This document shows positions 10,608-21,040 of a stretch of 28,377 bases of DNA, in pieces. This stretch comes from Bigelowiella natans CCMP2755. Taxonomy: Eukaryota > Cercozoa > Chlorarachniophyceae. The stretch spans positions 1 through 28,377 of the forward strand of contig ADNK01000388.1 of the NCBI GenBank assembly GCA_000320545.1, read 5' to 3'. A program made the translations under genes and the position numbers. Under the pieces are notes generated by a model, which worked only from the letters and a program-made list of their open reading frames with translations, searched no databases and was not told the DNA's origin. Position 1 is the stretch's first letter. Every line of letters starts with the position of its first letter.

Positions 10608-10786
10608 CGCGTACCACTACGCGGGCACAAGTCACGTGCGACAACAAAGGGGTTGTCGCGGATATAGAATATAGATAACGTAGATATTAATACAGCATAG
10701 GCACGTGGGTTCCGGCGGGACTCATGGCAGCACACCGGAAGTGTGCTGCCCCACGTGCGGCGGCATTCGCGAAAGCTTCGCGAATG
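10608..10786 (+). other. Array of perfect inverted repeats in the LTR
   Basis: Four perfect hairpins. H1 10608-10623: 6-bp stem cgcgta/tacgcg, 4-nt loop. H2 10638-10659: 8-bp stem gcgacaac/gttgtcgc, 6-nt loop. H3 10726-10750: 10-bp stem ggcagcacac/gtgtgctgcc, 5-nt loop. H4 10764-10786: 10-bp stem cattcgcgaa/ttcgcgaatg, 3-nt loop. A further 9-bp pair, gcacgtggg (10701-10709) with cccacgtgc (10750-10758), encloses H3. The same set recurs in the 3' LTR at +5390 (15998-16176). Confidence 0.85.
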
Positions 10787-10805
10787 ATTACGCAGTGCAC
10801 GATTT

Positions 10806-10829
10806 AATAAAAATATAATCTTTAATAAA
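10806..10829 (+). promoter_or_regulatory. Candidate polyadenylation signals / A+T core in the LTR
   Basis: Two AATAAA hexamers (10806-10811 and 10824-10829) lie in an A/T-rich block in the last third of the LTR; the 3' LTR copies are at 16196 and 16214. The position fits transcript 3' end formation in R, but TATA-like use of the same block cannot be excluded. Confidence 0.45.
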
Positions 10830-10933
10830 AATAAACACAACTCTTCAAAAGGAAGCAAACGTGCCTTTCCCCCCCCCTGCCTACTTGTGCACGTAGCGCC
10901 TCGGCCTGTGAACACCTTACGCGCAACAACCTT

Positions 10934-10951
10934 TGGCTTCCACACACGGGA
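10934..10951 (+). other. Candidate primer binding site
   Basis: Starts TGG, the complement of a tRNA CCA end, five bases after the 5' LTR (tggcttccacacacggga). The tRNA with this 3' end is not identified here. Without a tRNA match this remains a positional call. Confidence 0.45.
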
Positions 10952-10967
10952 AACGATTTGACTAACA

Positions 10968-13900
10968 ATGTCACAGCAGCTAGAAGAACAGCAGGACTTT
11001 GGCTCGCAGGCCGTGCAAGGGCACGAGCAGAAACAGGAAAGGAAGGGCGATACGGACGCTAAGGAAGGAGGAGGAACACCTCCACAGGCACCGCCGGGAC
11101 CAGCACCCGGGATTAAGAAAGCAGATGCAGCAGCAGAGGCACTGGAGAACTTCTACGAGGCGGACGACGAGGACGTGGCCGCCGAAAGCAAGAAGGTCGT
11201 AATGGCATTACGAGCCTTGCGACCCAGGGCGAGCAACTACGCCAAACTGAAAGTATCGATAGAATACAAGTATCAGACACATGATGTTTGGGCAGCTATC
11301 ATGCAGGACATCATGGATTACGAAGCAGACTTACCTCCAGAGTGGGCAGCTTTGTTTAGGAACGACGGGGGTCTGGGCGCCTCGCGGGGGACGACCCAGA
11401 GCACCGTCAAGCAGCAGCAGCCGGTACAGCGGAACACCCAGTTCATGTCTGTTAAAACAGCACCGGTTATGATAACGAAATACAACGGGAAAAGAGGTGA
11501 GGCAAGGAGGTGGTGGAAGAACGCTAGGAGTATACTCTGCGACTTTACCCCTAACCCCACCGAAAACGACAAGCTCAAATGGCTAGCTATAATAAAGCAA
11601 GCCATGGACCTTTACGAGACAGGCAGGACCCGGATCAGGCAGCTAGAGAAAATACACACTACAGTTAGTGGGCTACGAGACGTTGAGGCGATAATGAAGG
11701 CTTTTGTAAATGAACAGGATGCTAACTCCCTACCCCAGGCTATTAGAAAATACAGAGCAATGATGCAGCATGAGAGAGAACCTGTTAGAGACTTTGCCAC
11801 GCGCTTCCAGGATATGATCGACGAACTACATGATTTTAATTACAACACAGGTGATGATCAGGCAAGGTTTGAAGAGTTCAAGTTAAAGATAAAGGAATCC
11901 ACTTACGTTACGGAGAAAGGCTACACCACGATGGAGGCAGCAGTGCAGGCTATATCCCTACGCGAGCAGGAGCAGGACCGCAAGTTTACCAGCCCTAAGG
12001 TACCTGGCATAGGAAACATTAACGCTATTAAGCCGCAGCGAGACTGGTACAAGGACAGGGAAGGTAACCGACGTTGCGGATACTGCTCACGTAAAGGGAA
12101 ACACACCGCTAAAGACTGCAGAGACAGGAAAGAAGGACGACCCAGGATGACGATCAGGCAGCTCAACGAACACTACGAGAAGTTAAAGAGAAAGAAAGGC
12201 AGAGGACAAGGATATAACAACAGCAAATGGCAAGGCAGCAACAACGGGAAGAACAATAAATATAAGAACAAAAAGCAGAACAGTATCAATGCTATACAGC
12301 AGCAGATAAACGGAATATTAGATCACCTTAAGCAGGCGCCGACGAAGACAGCAGTACCAGCAACGCAGGACCAAGACAAGCCCATGACCCTAGACGACAT
12401 AAAGAACTTAGGAGTATGCAACATTAATGACGAAGACGCTAACAGGACTATCAAAGTTGCTATGACCAAGGTTAAAGTTAAAGACAGCTACGGAGACTAC
12501 AAGAAACTACCTGCCCTTTGGGATAGTGGCAGCATGCCGAAGTCCTTCATAAGCCTAAGCACAGTAAGAAGGTTAGGACTATTGGATCAAGTGACTAAGA
12601 AAGAACGTAAATATGCTCAAGCAGACGGAAGCTCTTCCATGAAGACCGTCGGTGAGCTAATGCTAAAGCTACAGATACCTGGCAGCGACGCGGAGACCCA
12701 AATCAAGACCCGAGTAGCCATGACTTTATCCATGGAACTACTCCTCGGACAGGATGCCCTAGAAAAATTAGGGGGGATCATATCATTCTACAATCACAAG
12801 ATATACTTTGCTAAGTTGCCAAAGAAGTCAGGCAGGACCATCAGCCAGAACATGATACGGCTTGACGAGTGGACCTCTGAGTCAAGCGTTAATGCGTTAG
12901 AGTTTATGGACCTAGCGGACAACAAGCTACCTACACCTACCGAGCTACGGAAGAAGAACCCCGGCAAGACCATCCGACAGATAACGGAGCTACTGGACAA
13001 GACCCCCCCAGCTGATGATTGGGATATCGACAAAGGCAAAAAGTACATTAATAAAATATTAAACGAGAAGTACTCTGACATCACCAAGCCGACGACGAAG
13101 CCCTCCAGCAAGCTTACCCCAGTAAAGATCGAGCTAAAGAAGGGATACGAAGAGTGCATCATCAATGACCCAGAACATAGGCGACCGGAAGCGGACTGGG
13201 AAAAGATAGAGTGGCAGATCAATGAATGGGCAAAGGAAGGGAAGATAGAGCCAAGCAACTCACCATGGAACGTGAGACATGTGCTAGCTAAGAAACCTAC
13301 TTACCCTTTCTTCCGCCTGGCGCACAACTTCATCCGCCACAACCGAGTAATAAAGAGGATCCAGACACCTACACCAAGGATAGATGACGTTATTGAACAC
13401 GTCATAGGATACAAATACTACTCTTCCCTAGATAAAAATGAATCATACATGCAGACACCCATCCACAAAACCTCCCGCCCCATTACCGCGTTCTCCAGCA
13501 GGCACAGGAAGTGGCACTTCGTCGTATTCCCTTACGGCCTAAGCATATCAGGGGATGCGTTCAGTAGTCAGAACTACAGGGCATACACACATGATGGGAT
13601 GGCGTCTGTGTTGTGGGTGTTTGTGTTTGTGTATGTGGATGATGACATAATATGTACCAACACAGTCGTCGCTCAGATCTTCCTCCTGGAAAATATATTT
13701 ATTAGGTTTGCACACTTCGGTTTTACTATTAGACTGCAGAAGTGTACATTCCTAGCTACAAGAATCAAGTGGTGTGGATATTACCTGGAGCAAGGCCGCA
13801 TCACCCCAAACCCCGAGAAAGTAGCAGCACTACAGCAAGCCCCTAAACCTAAGAATGCAAAGGAGTTAAAGTCATTCTTGCAGACTGCAGCTTGGATACT

Positions 13901-15941
13901 ACGTAGGTTCTCCCCTACCTACGCTAGGACTGCAGCTGCTTTTACTACTGCTTACCGGAAGGAGAACTCTGTAGGCCTCAGCTTCGCTAAGGTGTGGGCC
14001 AAGGCTGGCCTTGATGCCCACTTCGATAACCTAATAAAGTTATGCAGCAACACCCTATTGAATGCTAAGCTAGACACTACTAGACCAGCTACCCTATGGA
14101 CAGACTGGTCTAAGCTAGGTATGGCTGCTGTACTTACCCAAGACCAGCAGATCATACGGGTGTGGGGCAGGGCCTGCACAGCAGCTGAGGCCAAGTACAG
14201 CCCTACAAAAGGAGAGTATAAAGCCATGACTGAGGCGCAGAGGAAACTAAGATACTACCTGCTGTCGGTGCCCAGCTTCACCTTAATGACTGACCACAAG
14301 CCCCTCCTAGGCATCGACCGCAAGCTCGAAGCGCCTAACGATGAGTATGCAGCTATGAGGGCGGACACGGAAGAGTTTAGGGACAAGAGGACAGTGGTCT
14401 ACGCACCAGGAGACAAGCAGCTTGCTGACTATTTCAGCAGGCTGTTCGAAAAGAAAGTCCCTACCCAGGTCACCCCTATGGTTAACGCGATTACCTTCGA
14501 GGACGGCGACTTCCTGCCTGAGCCAGAGGAGCTCCAGCACCTTCAAGAACACCTGGATAAATACAAACACAAGCATGAGGTACTTAGTGATAGGATATAT
14601 GTATACACTAATAATGTTAGGCGTACCTACGTGCCACGGCGGACCAGGGGAGCCCTTCTCTTTACCGCCCATGGACCTGCACACGTAGGAGAAAACCATA
14701 TCACTGCTCTACTCTACCATTACTACTGGCCCTACAAGCTAAAAGAGATAAGGACATACCTGCGTGGCTGCAGGTGCTCCAGCTTGAAGGCGGCAGGCGT
14801 CGCCACCAAGGAGTCCAGCAAGAGCCGTGCATCTAAGAAAATCAAAGCAAGGAACTTCTTAGATATCGTGCAAATTGATGTTTATAAGTACGATGGCTAT
14901 CACTACCTTACCTTCGTTGATGTGGCCACTGGAAAGTGCTGGGTTAAAAAGATTATCAAGGTCAACGTTGCTAAGAAGAACAAAGGCTTATATAAGCAGA
15001 GGCTTACTAACTGCTACCGTACCTGGGAGTCTGAGCTCCAGGCTATCCCTGATGAAGTTAGCATAAACAAGATACCAAAGAAGTTACATGTGGATAATGA
15101 GACCTCTCTTCTACAGCTACCACACCCTAATATTGATGCCTCACCTGTATACTATGCCCAGTCCAACTCCAAGGTAGAGCGACTCCACCGCACCTTGGCC
15201 AACCTAAGCAGGATAAATAGCACCACACCAGACAAGATACAAGGGTTAGTAAACGACACCTTCACGTCTGGGGGAGGTATCAAGGATAAGGAGAGGGAAG
15301 AAGGCGACGACAACGACGACGATACCGAGAGCGAAGACGAGAAGGTCCCGTACGATGGCCGAGTTCTAAAGGAAGGACAGTATGTTAGGGCCAAGGTAAA
15401 TCTGAGATCGAGAAATAAACAAGACCCCTTCTGGGGTGGCGTTGCAAAGGTTACCGAGAGGAAGGGGAGGAAGCAGTACTACATCTATGATGGGAACAGG
15501 GTCACCTTGCGCCACATCAGTCACCTAAAGAATTATGATATCGGTGAGAAGCTCCTAGAGGATGTTAAAGTAAACCCTACTGTGTGGGAGCGAGCAATGC
15601 CTTGTTTAGGACCCCGACCTAAGTTCGATGTGGAATATGGAAACAATAAGGTCAGGGTGAACGACGATTGGCGCATGAAGATTGTCTATCTAGGCTACCC
15701 TGGATTACGAAATATGGAGAGGGTAGCTATGAAAATAAAGGACGGAAAATATCAGCTACTCTACCTAGCTGTTCCCGACTTACCCTTTGAGCACTGGTAT
15801 AAGGTCCTGGGGGACCTTGATGCAGAGGGCTGGTATGGACACGAACCTAAGGACGAAGGTGAGTTCTGGGTAAGCGACAAAGGAGATAAGGTTAGAGAGG
15901 AATCTATTACCTGGTGGTTGGTGAAGTTCCGAAAGCGATGA
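10968..15941 (+). CDS. Gag-pol polyprotein of the Ty3/gypsy element (1657 codons)
   Basis: One frame, no gag/pol frameshift. The Gag capsid-like region is followed by a zinc knuckle at residues 370-385 (CGYCSRKGKHTAKDC; CX2CX5HX4C, one residue longer than the usual CX2CX4HX4C). Protease: active-site WDSGS at Asp519, then LLLGQDALEKLGG. Reverse transcriptase about 770-950: SLDKNES (Asp822), FPYGLSISG, YVDD (Asp891-Asp892). RNase H about 1040-1165: WTDWS (Asp1046), KGEYKAM, MTDHKPLL, ADYFSRL. Integrase: His1235 with HGPAH, then GCRC (CXC, not CX2C); core Asp1304, Asp1376, Glu1404, with only 27 residues between the last two. An acidic run (DDNDDDTESEDE) precedes a GPY/F-like module (FWGGVAKV, LRHISHLK). 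The last ~120 residues (about 1535-1657) are a domain I do not recognise; it shows no obvious chromodomain pattern. Confidence 0.95.
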   Translation: MSQQLEEQQDFGSQAVQGHEQKQERKGDTDAKEGGGTPPQAPPGPAPGIKKADAAAEALENFYEADDEDVAAESKKVVMALRALRPRASNYAKLKVSIEYKYQTHDVWAAIMQDIMDYEADLPPEWAALFRNDGGLGASRGTTQSTVKQQQPVQRNTQFMSVKTAPVMITKYNGKRGEARRWWKNARSILCDFTPNPTENDKLKWLAIIKQAMDLYETGRTRIRQLEKIHTTVSGLRDVEAIMKAFVNEQDANSLPQAIRKYRAMMQHEREPVRDFATRFQDMIDELHDFNYNTGDDQARFEEFKLKIKESTYVTEKGYTTMEAAVQAISLREQEQDRKFTSPKVPGIGNINAIKPQRDWYKDREGNRRCGYCSRKGKHTAKDCRDRKEGRPRMTIRQLNEHYEKLKRKKGRGQGYNNSKWQGSNNGKNNKYKNKKQNSINAIQQQINGILDHLKQAPTKTAVPATQDQDKPMTLDDIKNLGVCNINDEDANRTIKVAMTKVKVKDSYGDYKKLPALWDSGSMPKSFISLSTVRRLGLLDQVTKKERKYAQADGSSSMKTVGELMLKLQIPGSDAETQIKTRVAMTLSMELLLGQDALEKLGGIISFYNHKIYFAKLPKKSGRTISQNMIRLDEWTSESSVNALEFMDLADNKLPTPTELRKKNPGKTIRQITELLDKTPPADDWDIDKGKKYINKILNEKYSDITKPTTKPSSKLTPVKIELKKGYEECIINDPEHRRPEADWEKIEWQINEWAKEGKIEPSNSPWNVRHVLAKKPTYPFFRLAHNFIRHNRVIKRIQTPTPRIDDVIEHVIGYKYYSSLDKNESYMQTPIHKTSRPITAFSSRHRKWHFVVFPYGLSISGDAFSSQNYRAYTHDGMASVLWVFVFVYVDDDIICTNTVVAQIFLLENIFIRFAHFGFTIRLQKCTFLATRIKWCGYYLEQGRITPNPEKVAALQQAPKPKNAKELKSFLQTAAWILRRFSPTYARTAAAFTTAYRKENSVGLSFAKVWAKAGLDAHFDNLIKLCSNTLLNAKLDTTRPATLWTDWSKLGMAAVLTQDQQIIRVWGRACTAAEAKYSPTKGEYKAMTEAQRKLRYYLLSVPSFTLMTDHKPLLGIDRKLEAPNDEYAAMRADTEEFRDKRTVVYAPGDKQLADYFSRLFEKKVPTQVTPMVNAITFEDGDFLPEPEELQHLQEHLDKYKHKHEVLSDRIYVYTNNVRRTYVPRRTRGALLFTAHGPAHVGENHITALLYHYYWPYKLKEIRTYLRGCRCSSLKAAGVATKESSKSRASKKIKARNFLDIVQIDVYKYDGYHYLTFVDVATGKCWVKKIIKVNVAKKNKGLYKQRLTNCYRTWESELQAIPDEVSINKIPKKLHVDNETSLLQLPHPNIDASPVYYAQSNSKVERLHRTLANLSRINSTTPDKIQGLVNDTFTSGGGIKDKEREEGDDNDDDTESEDEKVPYDGRVLKEGQYVRAKVNLRSRNKQDPFWGGVAKVTERKGRKQYYIYDGNRVTLRHISHLKNYDIGEKLLEDVKVNPTVWERAMPCLGPRPKFDVEYGNNKVRVNDDWRMKIVYLGYPGLRNMERVAMKIKDGKYQLLYLAVPDLPFEHWYKVLGDLDAEGWYGHEPKDEGEFWVSDKGDKVREESITWWLVKFRKR

Positions 15942-15982
15942 AGGTCTAAGGGAATAAGGAAGGAAGGAAGGAGCAACGTGAC

Positions 15983-15992
15983 TTGGGGGAGG
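15983..15992 (+). other. Polypurine tract
   Basis: Reads ttgggggagg, immediately before the TG of the 3' LTR. This is the position expected for plus-strand DNA priming. Confidence 0.8.
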
Positions 15993-16318
15993 TGTAGCGC
16001 GTACCACTACGCGGGCACAAGTCACGTGCGACAACAAAGGGGTTGTCGCGGATATAGAATATAGATAACGTAGATATTAATACAGCATAGGCACGTGGGT
16101 TCCGGCGGGACTCATGGCAGCACACCGGAAGTGTGCTGCCCCACGTGCGGCGGCATTCGCGAAAGCTTCGCGAATGATTACGCAGTGCACGATTTAATAA
16201 AAATATAATCTTTAATAAAAATAAACACAACTCTTCAAAAGGAAGCAAACGTGCCTTTCCCCCCCCCTGCCTACTTGTGCACGTAGCGCCTCGGCCTGTG
16301 AACACCTTACGCGCAACA
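15993..16318 (+). repeat. 3' LTR (326 bp)
   Basis: Identical by eye to 10603-10928, offset 5390, including the hairpins and the C-run. The host flank after it begins TGTG, the target duplication. Confidence 0.95.
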
Positions 16319-17369
16319 TGTGTCTGCATTGGCCGCATGACAATGGACATGCTGGCACACCTTGAATGCGCTAGCACGTGCAATGTGTGACATGCACAAT
16401 TGTTAGAAGCAGAGGGGGGCGCGCTGCACAATGCAGGCCAATGGCGCGATCAGGTCGAGGTAGGAAGGAAGGAAGGAAGGGTGGGAGGACAGCTGCACAA
16501 GCGGCTGCCTCGATTCCATGTTGAATTTGTGACCTTTTTCACATGCATGTGCCAAGTCACACTGTCATTGGGCGAAATCACCTGAAACCAAACGTGCTGC
16601 AGCGAGCCAGGCAGTTGGGCTCACTTCCTTTGCTGGCACAAAGGAAGCGCATGCAGCGTTGTGCCGCGACACGCTTGTCGCAGGCACACAACTCGCCTGC
16701 ACTCGCAGCCTCTTGCTTGGTGCTTGTCGCAGCCTGCAAACGCCCGCAGATCTCTCTGCTGTTGGCGCTGGCTGCTGCAAGCAAGCACTTCGCGCGCTGA
16801 GTGCACAGCACTCCAACAACAATGTGCACATCACAAACATTGTGTCCACAGTCCTGTGCGTGACATGCAGCTGATGCTCAATGAATGTGACCCTTCTGTC
16901 AAATGAGAAAAACTGGTCATCCCCACAATGCAATGATGAATGCGATGTGTGCATGTCAAGCAAGCCTCAAAAGGAGGCATTGATGTCACGTTTCTGTCTT
17001 TGACCAGCATGAACGAAACACATGCATGTCATGTTGCATGCCACGCTGATGCTTCCTAGCTACCATTGATTTCCCCCCTGTCATTGTCAGCCGATGGAAG
17101 ACTCACAGCTCGTAGAACGCAGAAAGGCTAACATCAGGCTGGCGTAGCAACATTGTTTGCTGGATGCATTCATTCTCGACTCTTGCTTTGGGTCATTTTT
17201 GACTTCTCGGCTCCGATGATCTTGCGCTTAGACTTGGCTTTCCATACAACACCTTCCGACCTGGGCTATTTCGTGGGGACGGCCTTTGATGTTACAGATC
17301 GCATGTCACACGATAGATGTTCATTGTGCTAGTGGTGGACATGTAATGACTGATCTCTCGAAATTTTAT
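16319..17369. other. Retrotransposon right flank and spacer before the phosphodiesterase 3' end
   Basis: No convincing exon. 16319-16322 is the right target duplication. The interval to about 17050 is rich in CATG, TGCA and TTGC-type words and resembles the left flank. An (AGGA)n run lies at about 16460-16479. From about 17080 the sequence becomes ordinary and probably holds the phosphodiesterase 3' UTR on the other strand. Confidence 0.55.
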
Positions 17370-17370
17370 T
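17365..17370 (-). terminator. Candidate poly(A) signal overlapping the phosphodiesterase stop
   Basis: On the minus strand the stop TAA (17372-17370) is followed without a gap by sequence giving AATAAA at 17370-17365. If used, the 3' UTR would be very short. Position is the only support. Confidence 0.35.
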
Positions 17371-18133
17371 TACGATCTTGATCTTGCGGAAGCTTTTTCC
17401 CAATACTTCTTGTTGGTTTCGATGTTCCGCGAGAACTAGCCATGCATCATAAATCATCACAGAGAAGTCACGAACTGAAAAACATGAAGTAGTTAGTCTA
17501 GAGGTAGGGTGGGCAACGCTAAGAAGGACAGTGCAGTAGAAAGTGGTGGTTAGGGAACACAGAGTGTACATTTTGAATATTTGAGTAAGAAAAAAGGGCG
17601 AGGAGAAGACGAAAAACCTACACAATGGATGGAACTCTGAACGATTTACCTGGTGAATTCCCATCCGCTTCTCCATTACTTCATACAGAGGCCTGACGAC
17701 ATACTGGATAAATCCAACGTTTCCCTTGGCGACGCTCTATATTAGACACGACAATATGCAAGACTTAGACACATAGTGAAAACGACCGCACGTGTGTGTG
17801 TGAGGGGGGGGAGGGGTAGGACAAAGACAAGTCTTTGCATTGAAATATTGAAATACGGTCATAGATAATTAACGGTCACATTTACCCATCATGAATATAC
17901 ACACTGTGTGTCACCGTCCATCTGCAAATTATTAATGCATACATCCTCGAGATGCAGAAGTTTACTGCGGTACCCTGCAGTCACTCCGACCTGCGTCACT
18001 ACCTTATTGTCAGCGGAGTGGCGATCCATGCCTCTGGACACTGGTAATCTTTATTCGCGAAAAGTGAGAGTATCGTACGTAAACGCACACACACACACAC
18101 AGAGAGAGATAGAGAGAGAGGGGGGGGGGGGGG

Positions 18134-18174
<41 letters not shown>

Positions 18175-18820
18175 TTTAGACTCACATAATATTGAAACAC
18201 TATACCAGTTACTTTTATATACACATGTCTCTCTGTGTGTGCGCGCCCGTTAGTTTGCACCCTAATTTGGCCTCTTTGTCGCCTTGCCGAAAGAACTCTT
18301 CCTGAATCAACTCACTCCAACGCTTGTGAATGGGGAAAGTACGGGCTGGATGGCCTAATGATGGTGCACGACGATTTGATGGTGTATTCTTCACACTCGC
18401 TAGAGTTAGAGGTGTGGCTAGGGGGGGGGAAAGCGCCCATTCACAAATTGTTGCGTACTTATATCGGAGCACTTGATTATGAACTTCATAATCAGCATGC
18501 GGCCTTCCGCTGTTCCGCTCAATTCCTACATTTGACAATGTTGGAGTAGAGGTGGAATCATTGTTTGTATATTGTCTAGATTCCTCGAGGTTATGCCTAC
18601 CCTCATCACGTCGAATGTTGTCGGGACGTATTTCTTCGGCCCGGGGGGGGGTTCCTTCGTGGCTGCAGGTAACAGCATCGTTGTTGCATCATCCATGCGT
18701 CCTTGCTTCTCTTTAGCTGTCGTTGTGTAAAATGCAAAATGTTTTGGTAGGAGGGAATTCAAAACTTGACGCGATAGAGCCTTTTTTTGTGCCTACTTCC
18801 GCATTTCGATGTGTAATCTC

Positions 18821-18858
<38 letters not shown>

Positions 18859-19700
18859 TACACACATACAGGTAGATATATTCTATATTCTCTCATACAC
18901 TCCAGAAATTCGAATAAATGCTTGTATTCCTGGGATACATATATTTTAAAAGCATAGGACCTAAAATAACGATATTCACAAACAAACAAACAAATGCACG
19001 CGCGCAAACTCCTTTTTGGTGGGATCAAGAACTCCATTATCGGTTCATAGGCTATGTTAGCAGCTTGGTTTGTGTGCGCTGTACCATTGCTACCTTCATT
19101 GGAGGTCACGCTAGTACTGATTTGCATGGTGCTTTTCCTTGCCGATATATCCCGCGCTATTTTCTGACAAATTGTAAAATATACCGTGTGATATATTGTC
19201 ATCCCTATCCCGACACTCACCATAATTGTCTCGTCAATACCTTGCAGGCGTTTTCAAAGCCCTGTATGAACTTGCGGTGGTGTTCAAGGTCGGTTGCGAG
19301 CACCAATTCGATCATCTAAATCATATATAGAGAGTAAATTTCATTTGACCGTTTGTGTGTTGCGTGCGGATATGGTATGATGTTGTTGTTGTTAATTTTT
19401 GGCAGAACCAACCAGATATCGGAGTCCTTTCCATTCAGCAGGCTTGAGTATACCACGGAAGATATCACAACTGTAACATCAATGCACTCCTCAAGAAATC
19501 ACACACACACACAGACACACACACACACACACACACACACATTCTATACACAGGTCCACGCGCACCTTGGGTTTTTAAGGATCGAGAAGCATTCAGAGAC
19601 ATGGTATGACTCCAAAACAGACCGATCATTGTAACACAAAGCGAGGCCTGGGACGCAACGTGAAATACTTTTAAATGTAGGAATCCCTCCTAAATTTTAC

Positions 19701-19736
<36 letters not shown>

Positions 19737-20411
19737 ATGTGTATGAGAATACAATCCGCTATTTGGAATCATCATTGTTACTGGAAGACGTTGCAATCTC
19801 GAACGCGTTGTTGGTTCCAGGATGGCCTAGATCGTGCGCCAACGCAGAGAGGAACAATGCTGTCACCTCAAGAGACGAAAGCCCTACGGTACAGGCCGCA
19901 TTATCAAGACGGAAAGAGCAAAAGAGATTTGCTACGCCAAGCTTGTGACCCCGCCCCCCCAAGAACTCTAGTCGGAACGATTTACCGTTCTTCGAATGCC
20001 CTCCAAACAACAACTATGGCAGCAACGACTGCTGCATTGCTGCTACTGCTACTAGTTCTGTTACCCATGTACCGCACCTAATGGGAAGCGAGAGCGGGTC
20101 GGAAAAGCGGTCTTCAAAGCGTCCAACATATGCGCACATGCCTGAATGTGCAGCGAAGGTGCCTTTGTTAGGCTAGTCGAGAAATTGCGTTCCCAGTTCG
20201 CAAAGTAAGTTCTGGATGTGTGGGAGAACCTGGCAGACATCAGCCCCGTGCATAGAGTTGTGGTATGGGATGTTTTTACTGTATCCCGATTCCACCTGCA
20301 GCGTGAAGGAACCATCAGATCGAAGGGCATTCATTAACGAAACGAGGAGTTGCGAAGAAAGGCATGAATATGCGTGGTCGATAAACCTCAAGCAACACGC
20401 GTATGCACACC

Positions 20412-20462
<51 letters not shown>

Positions 20463-20906
20463 GTAGTAAACGCATCTAGTCTATGTAATGTACGTTTACA
20501 TGCATTCGCCGTACTGGAAATGTCACAGAATGATACTACCCTGTGGAGGAATCTTTGGAAGCAAGAAACGTCGATCTAAAATGGGAAACACAGCGATTAC
20601 GCCTTGCTCTCGCTATCCCACTGCCATTTTATTTGGATGATTCAGATATAAAAACGACGCCACGAATAGTTTGACATCAGCCATCACTCTGCTTGTTAAG
20701 TGTGCTTGTACGTGTATGCGTCTACGATTTATGGGGAAAATAATGTTTTATTGCATGAATTCTGTCCCACTGTGAGGTCAGCGAAGAGTCCGAAGCTCTG
20801 GAAGAGCTCTAAGCCGACGAAGTACAGCGGTGATTTCTCGGTCATGTCGGAGAGTCGGAAAATGTCAAAGTTCCATTCCCTGACCACAGAATCAACAATA
20901 ATAGAC

Positions 20907-20946
<40 letters not shown>

Positions 20947-21001
20947 TACAAAAGGAGAGGGGGAGGGAGGAGTCGGAAGGGGAGGAGATATATCTCTTTC
21001 T

Positions 21002-21040
<39 letters not shown>

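Larger units (their letters stand above)
10603..10928 (+). repeat. 5' LTR (326 bp)
   Basis: Begins TGTAGCGC and ends GCGCAACA. It matches the copy at 15993-16318 in every base compared. It carries several perfect hairpins, three CACGTG (E-box/G-box type) words at 10633, 10702 and 10752, an A/T-rich block at 10801-10840 and a C8-9 run near 10868. U3/R/U5 limits cannot be set from sequence alone. Confidence 0.95.
10603..16318 (+). mobile_element. Complete Ty3/gypsy-type LTR retrotransposon
   Basis: The 5716-bp element has two 326-bp LTRs starting TG and ending CA that I read base by base as identical. It has a matching 4-bp target duplication, a candidate primer binding site 5 bp inside the 5' LTR, a purine tract abutting the 3' LTR and one uninterrupted gag-pol frame. 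The domain order gag, protease, reverse transcriptase, RNase H, integrase is that of Ty3/gypsy (Metaviridae-type) elements, not copia. Identical LTRs and an open frame imply a recent insertion that may still be mobile. The 5' leader between LTR and ATG is only 39 bp. Confidence 0.95.

Noticed and set aside
12794-13258. Minus-strand open frame inside the retrotransposon
   Set aside because: Antisense of the gag-pol frame between protease and reverse transcriptase, with hydrophobic low-information composition and no motif.
10603-16318. Copia-type or endogenous retrovirus assignment
   Set aside because: Reverse transcriptase and RNase H precede integrase, which excludes copia order. No envelope-like frame exists between pol and the 3' LTR, so there is no basis for calling it a retrovirus.
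17375-17474. Alternative final phosphodiesterase exon starting at 17474
   Set aside because: The acceptor at 17475-17476 shifts phase and meets a stop after six codons. The acceptor at 17436-17437 keeps phase 0 and gives the family-like ending ETNKKYWEKAS.
20173-20229. Extension of the PYHN exon through VLPHIQNLLCELG
   Set aside because: No GT donor follows before the stop. Splicing at 20229 to the exon at 20141 keeps phase and restores the expected helix before LSSLEVTALF.
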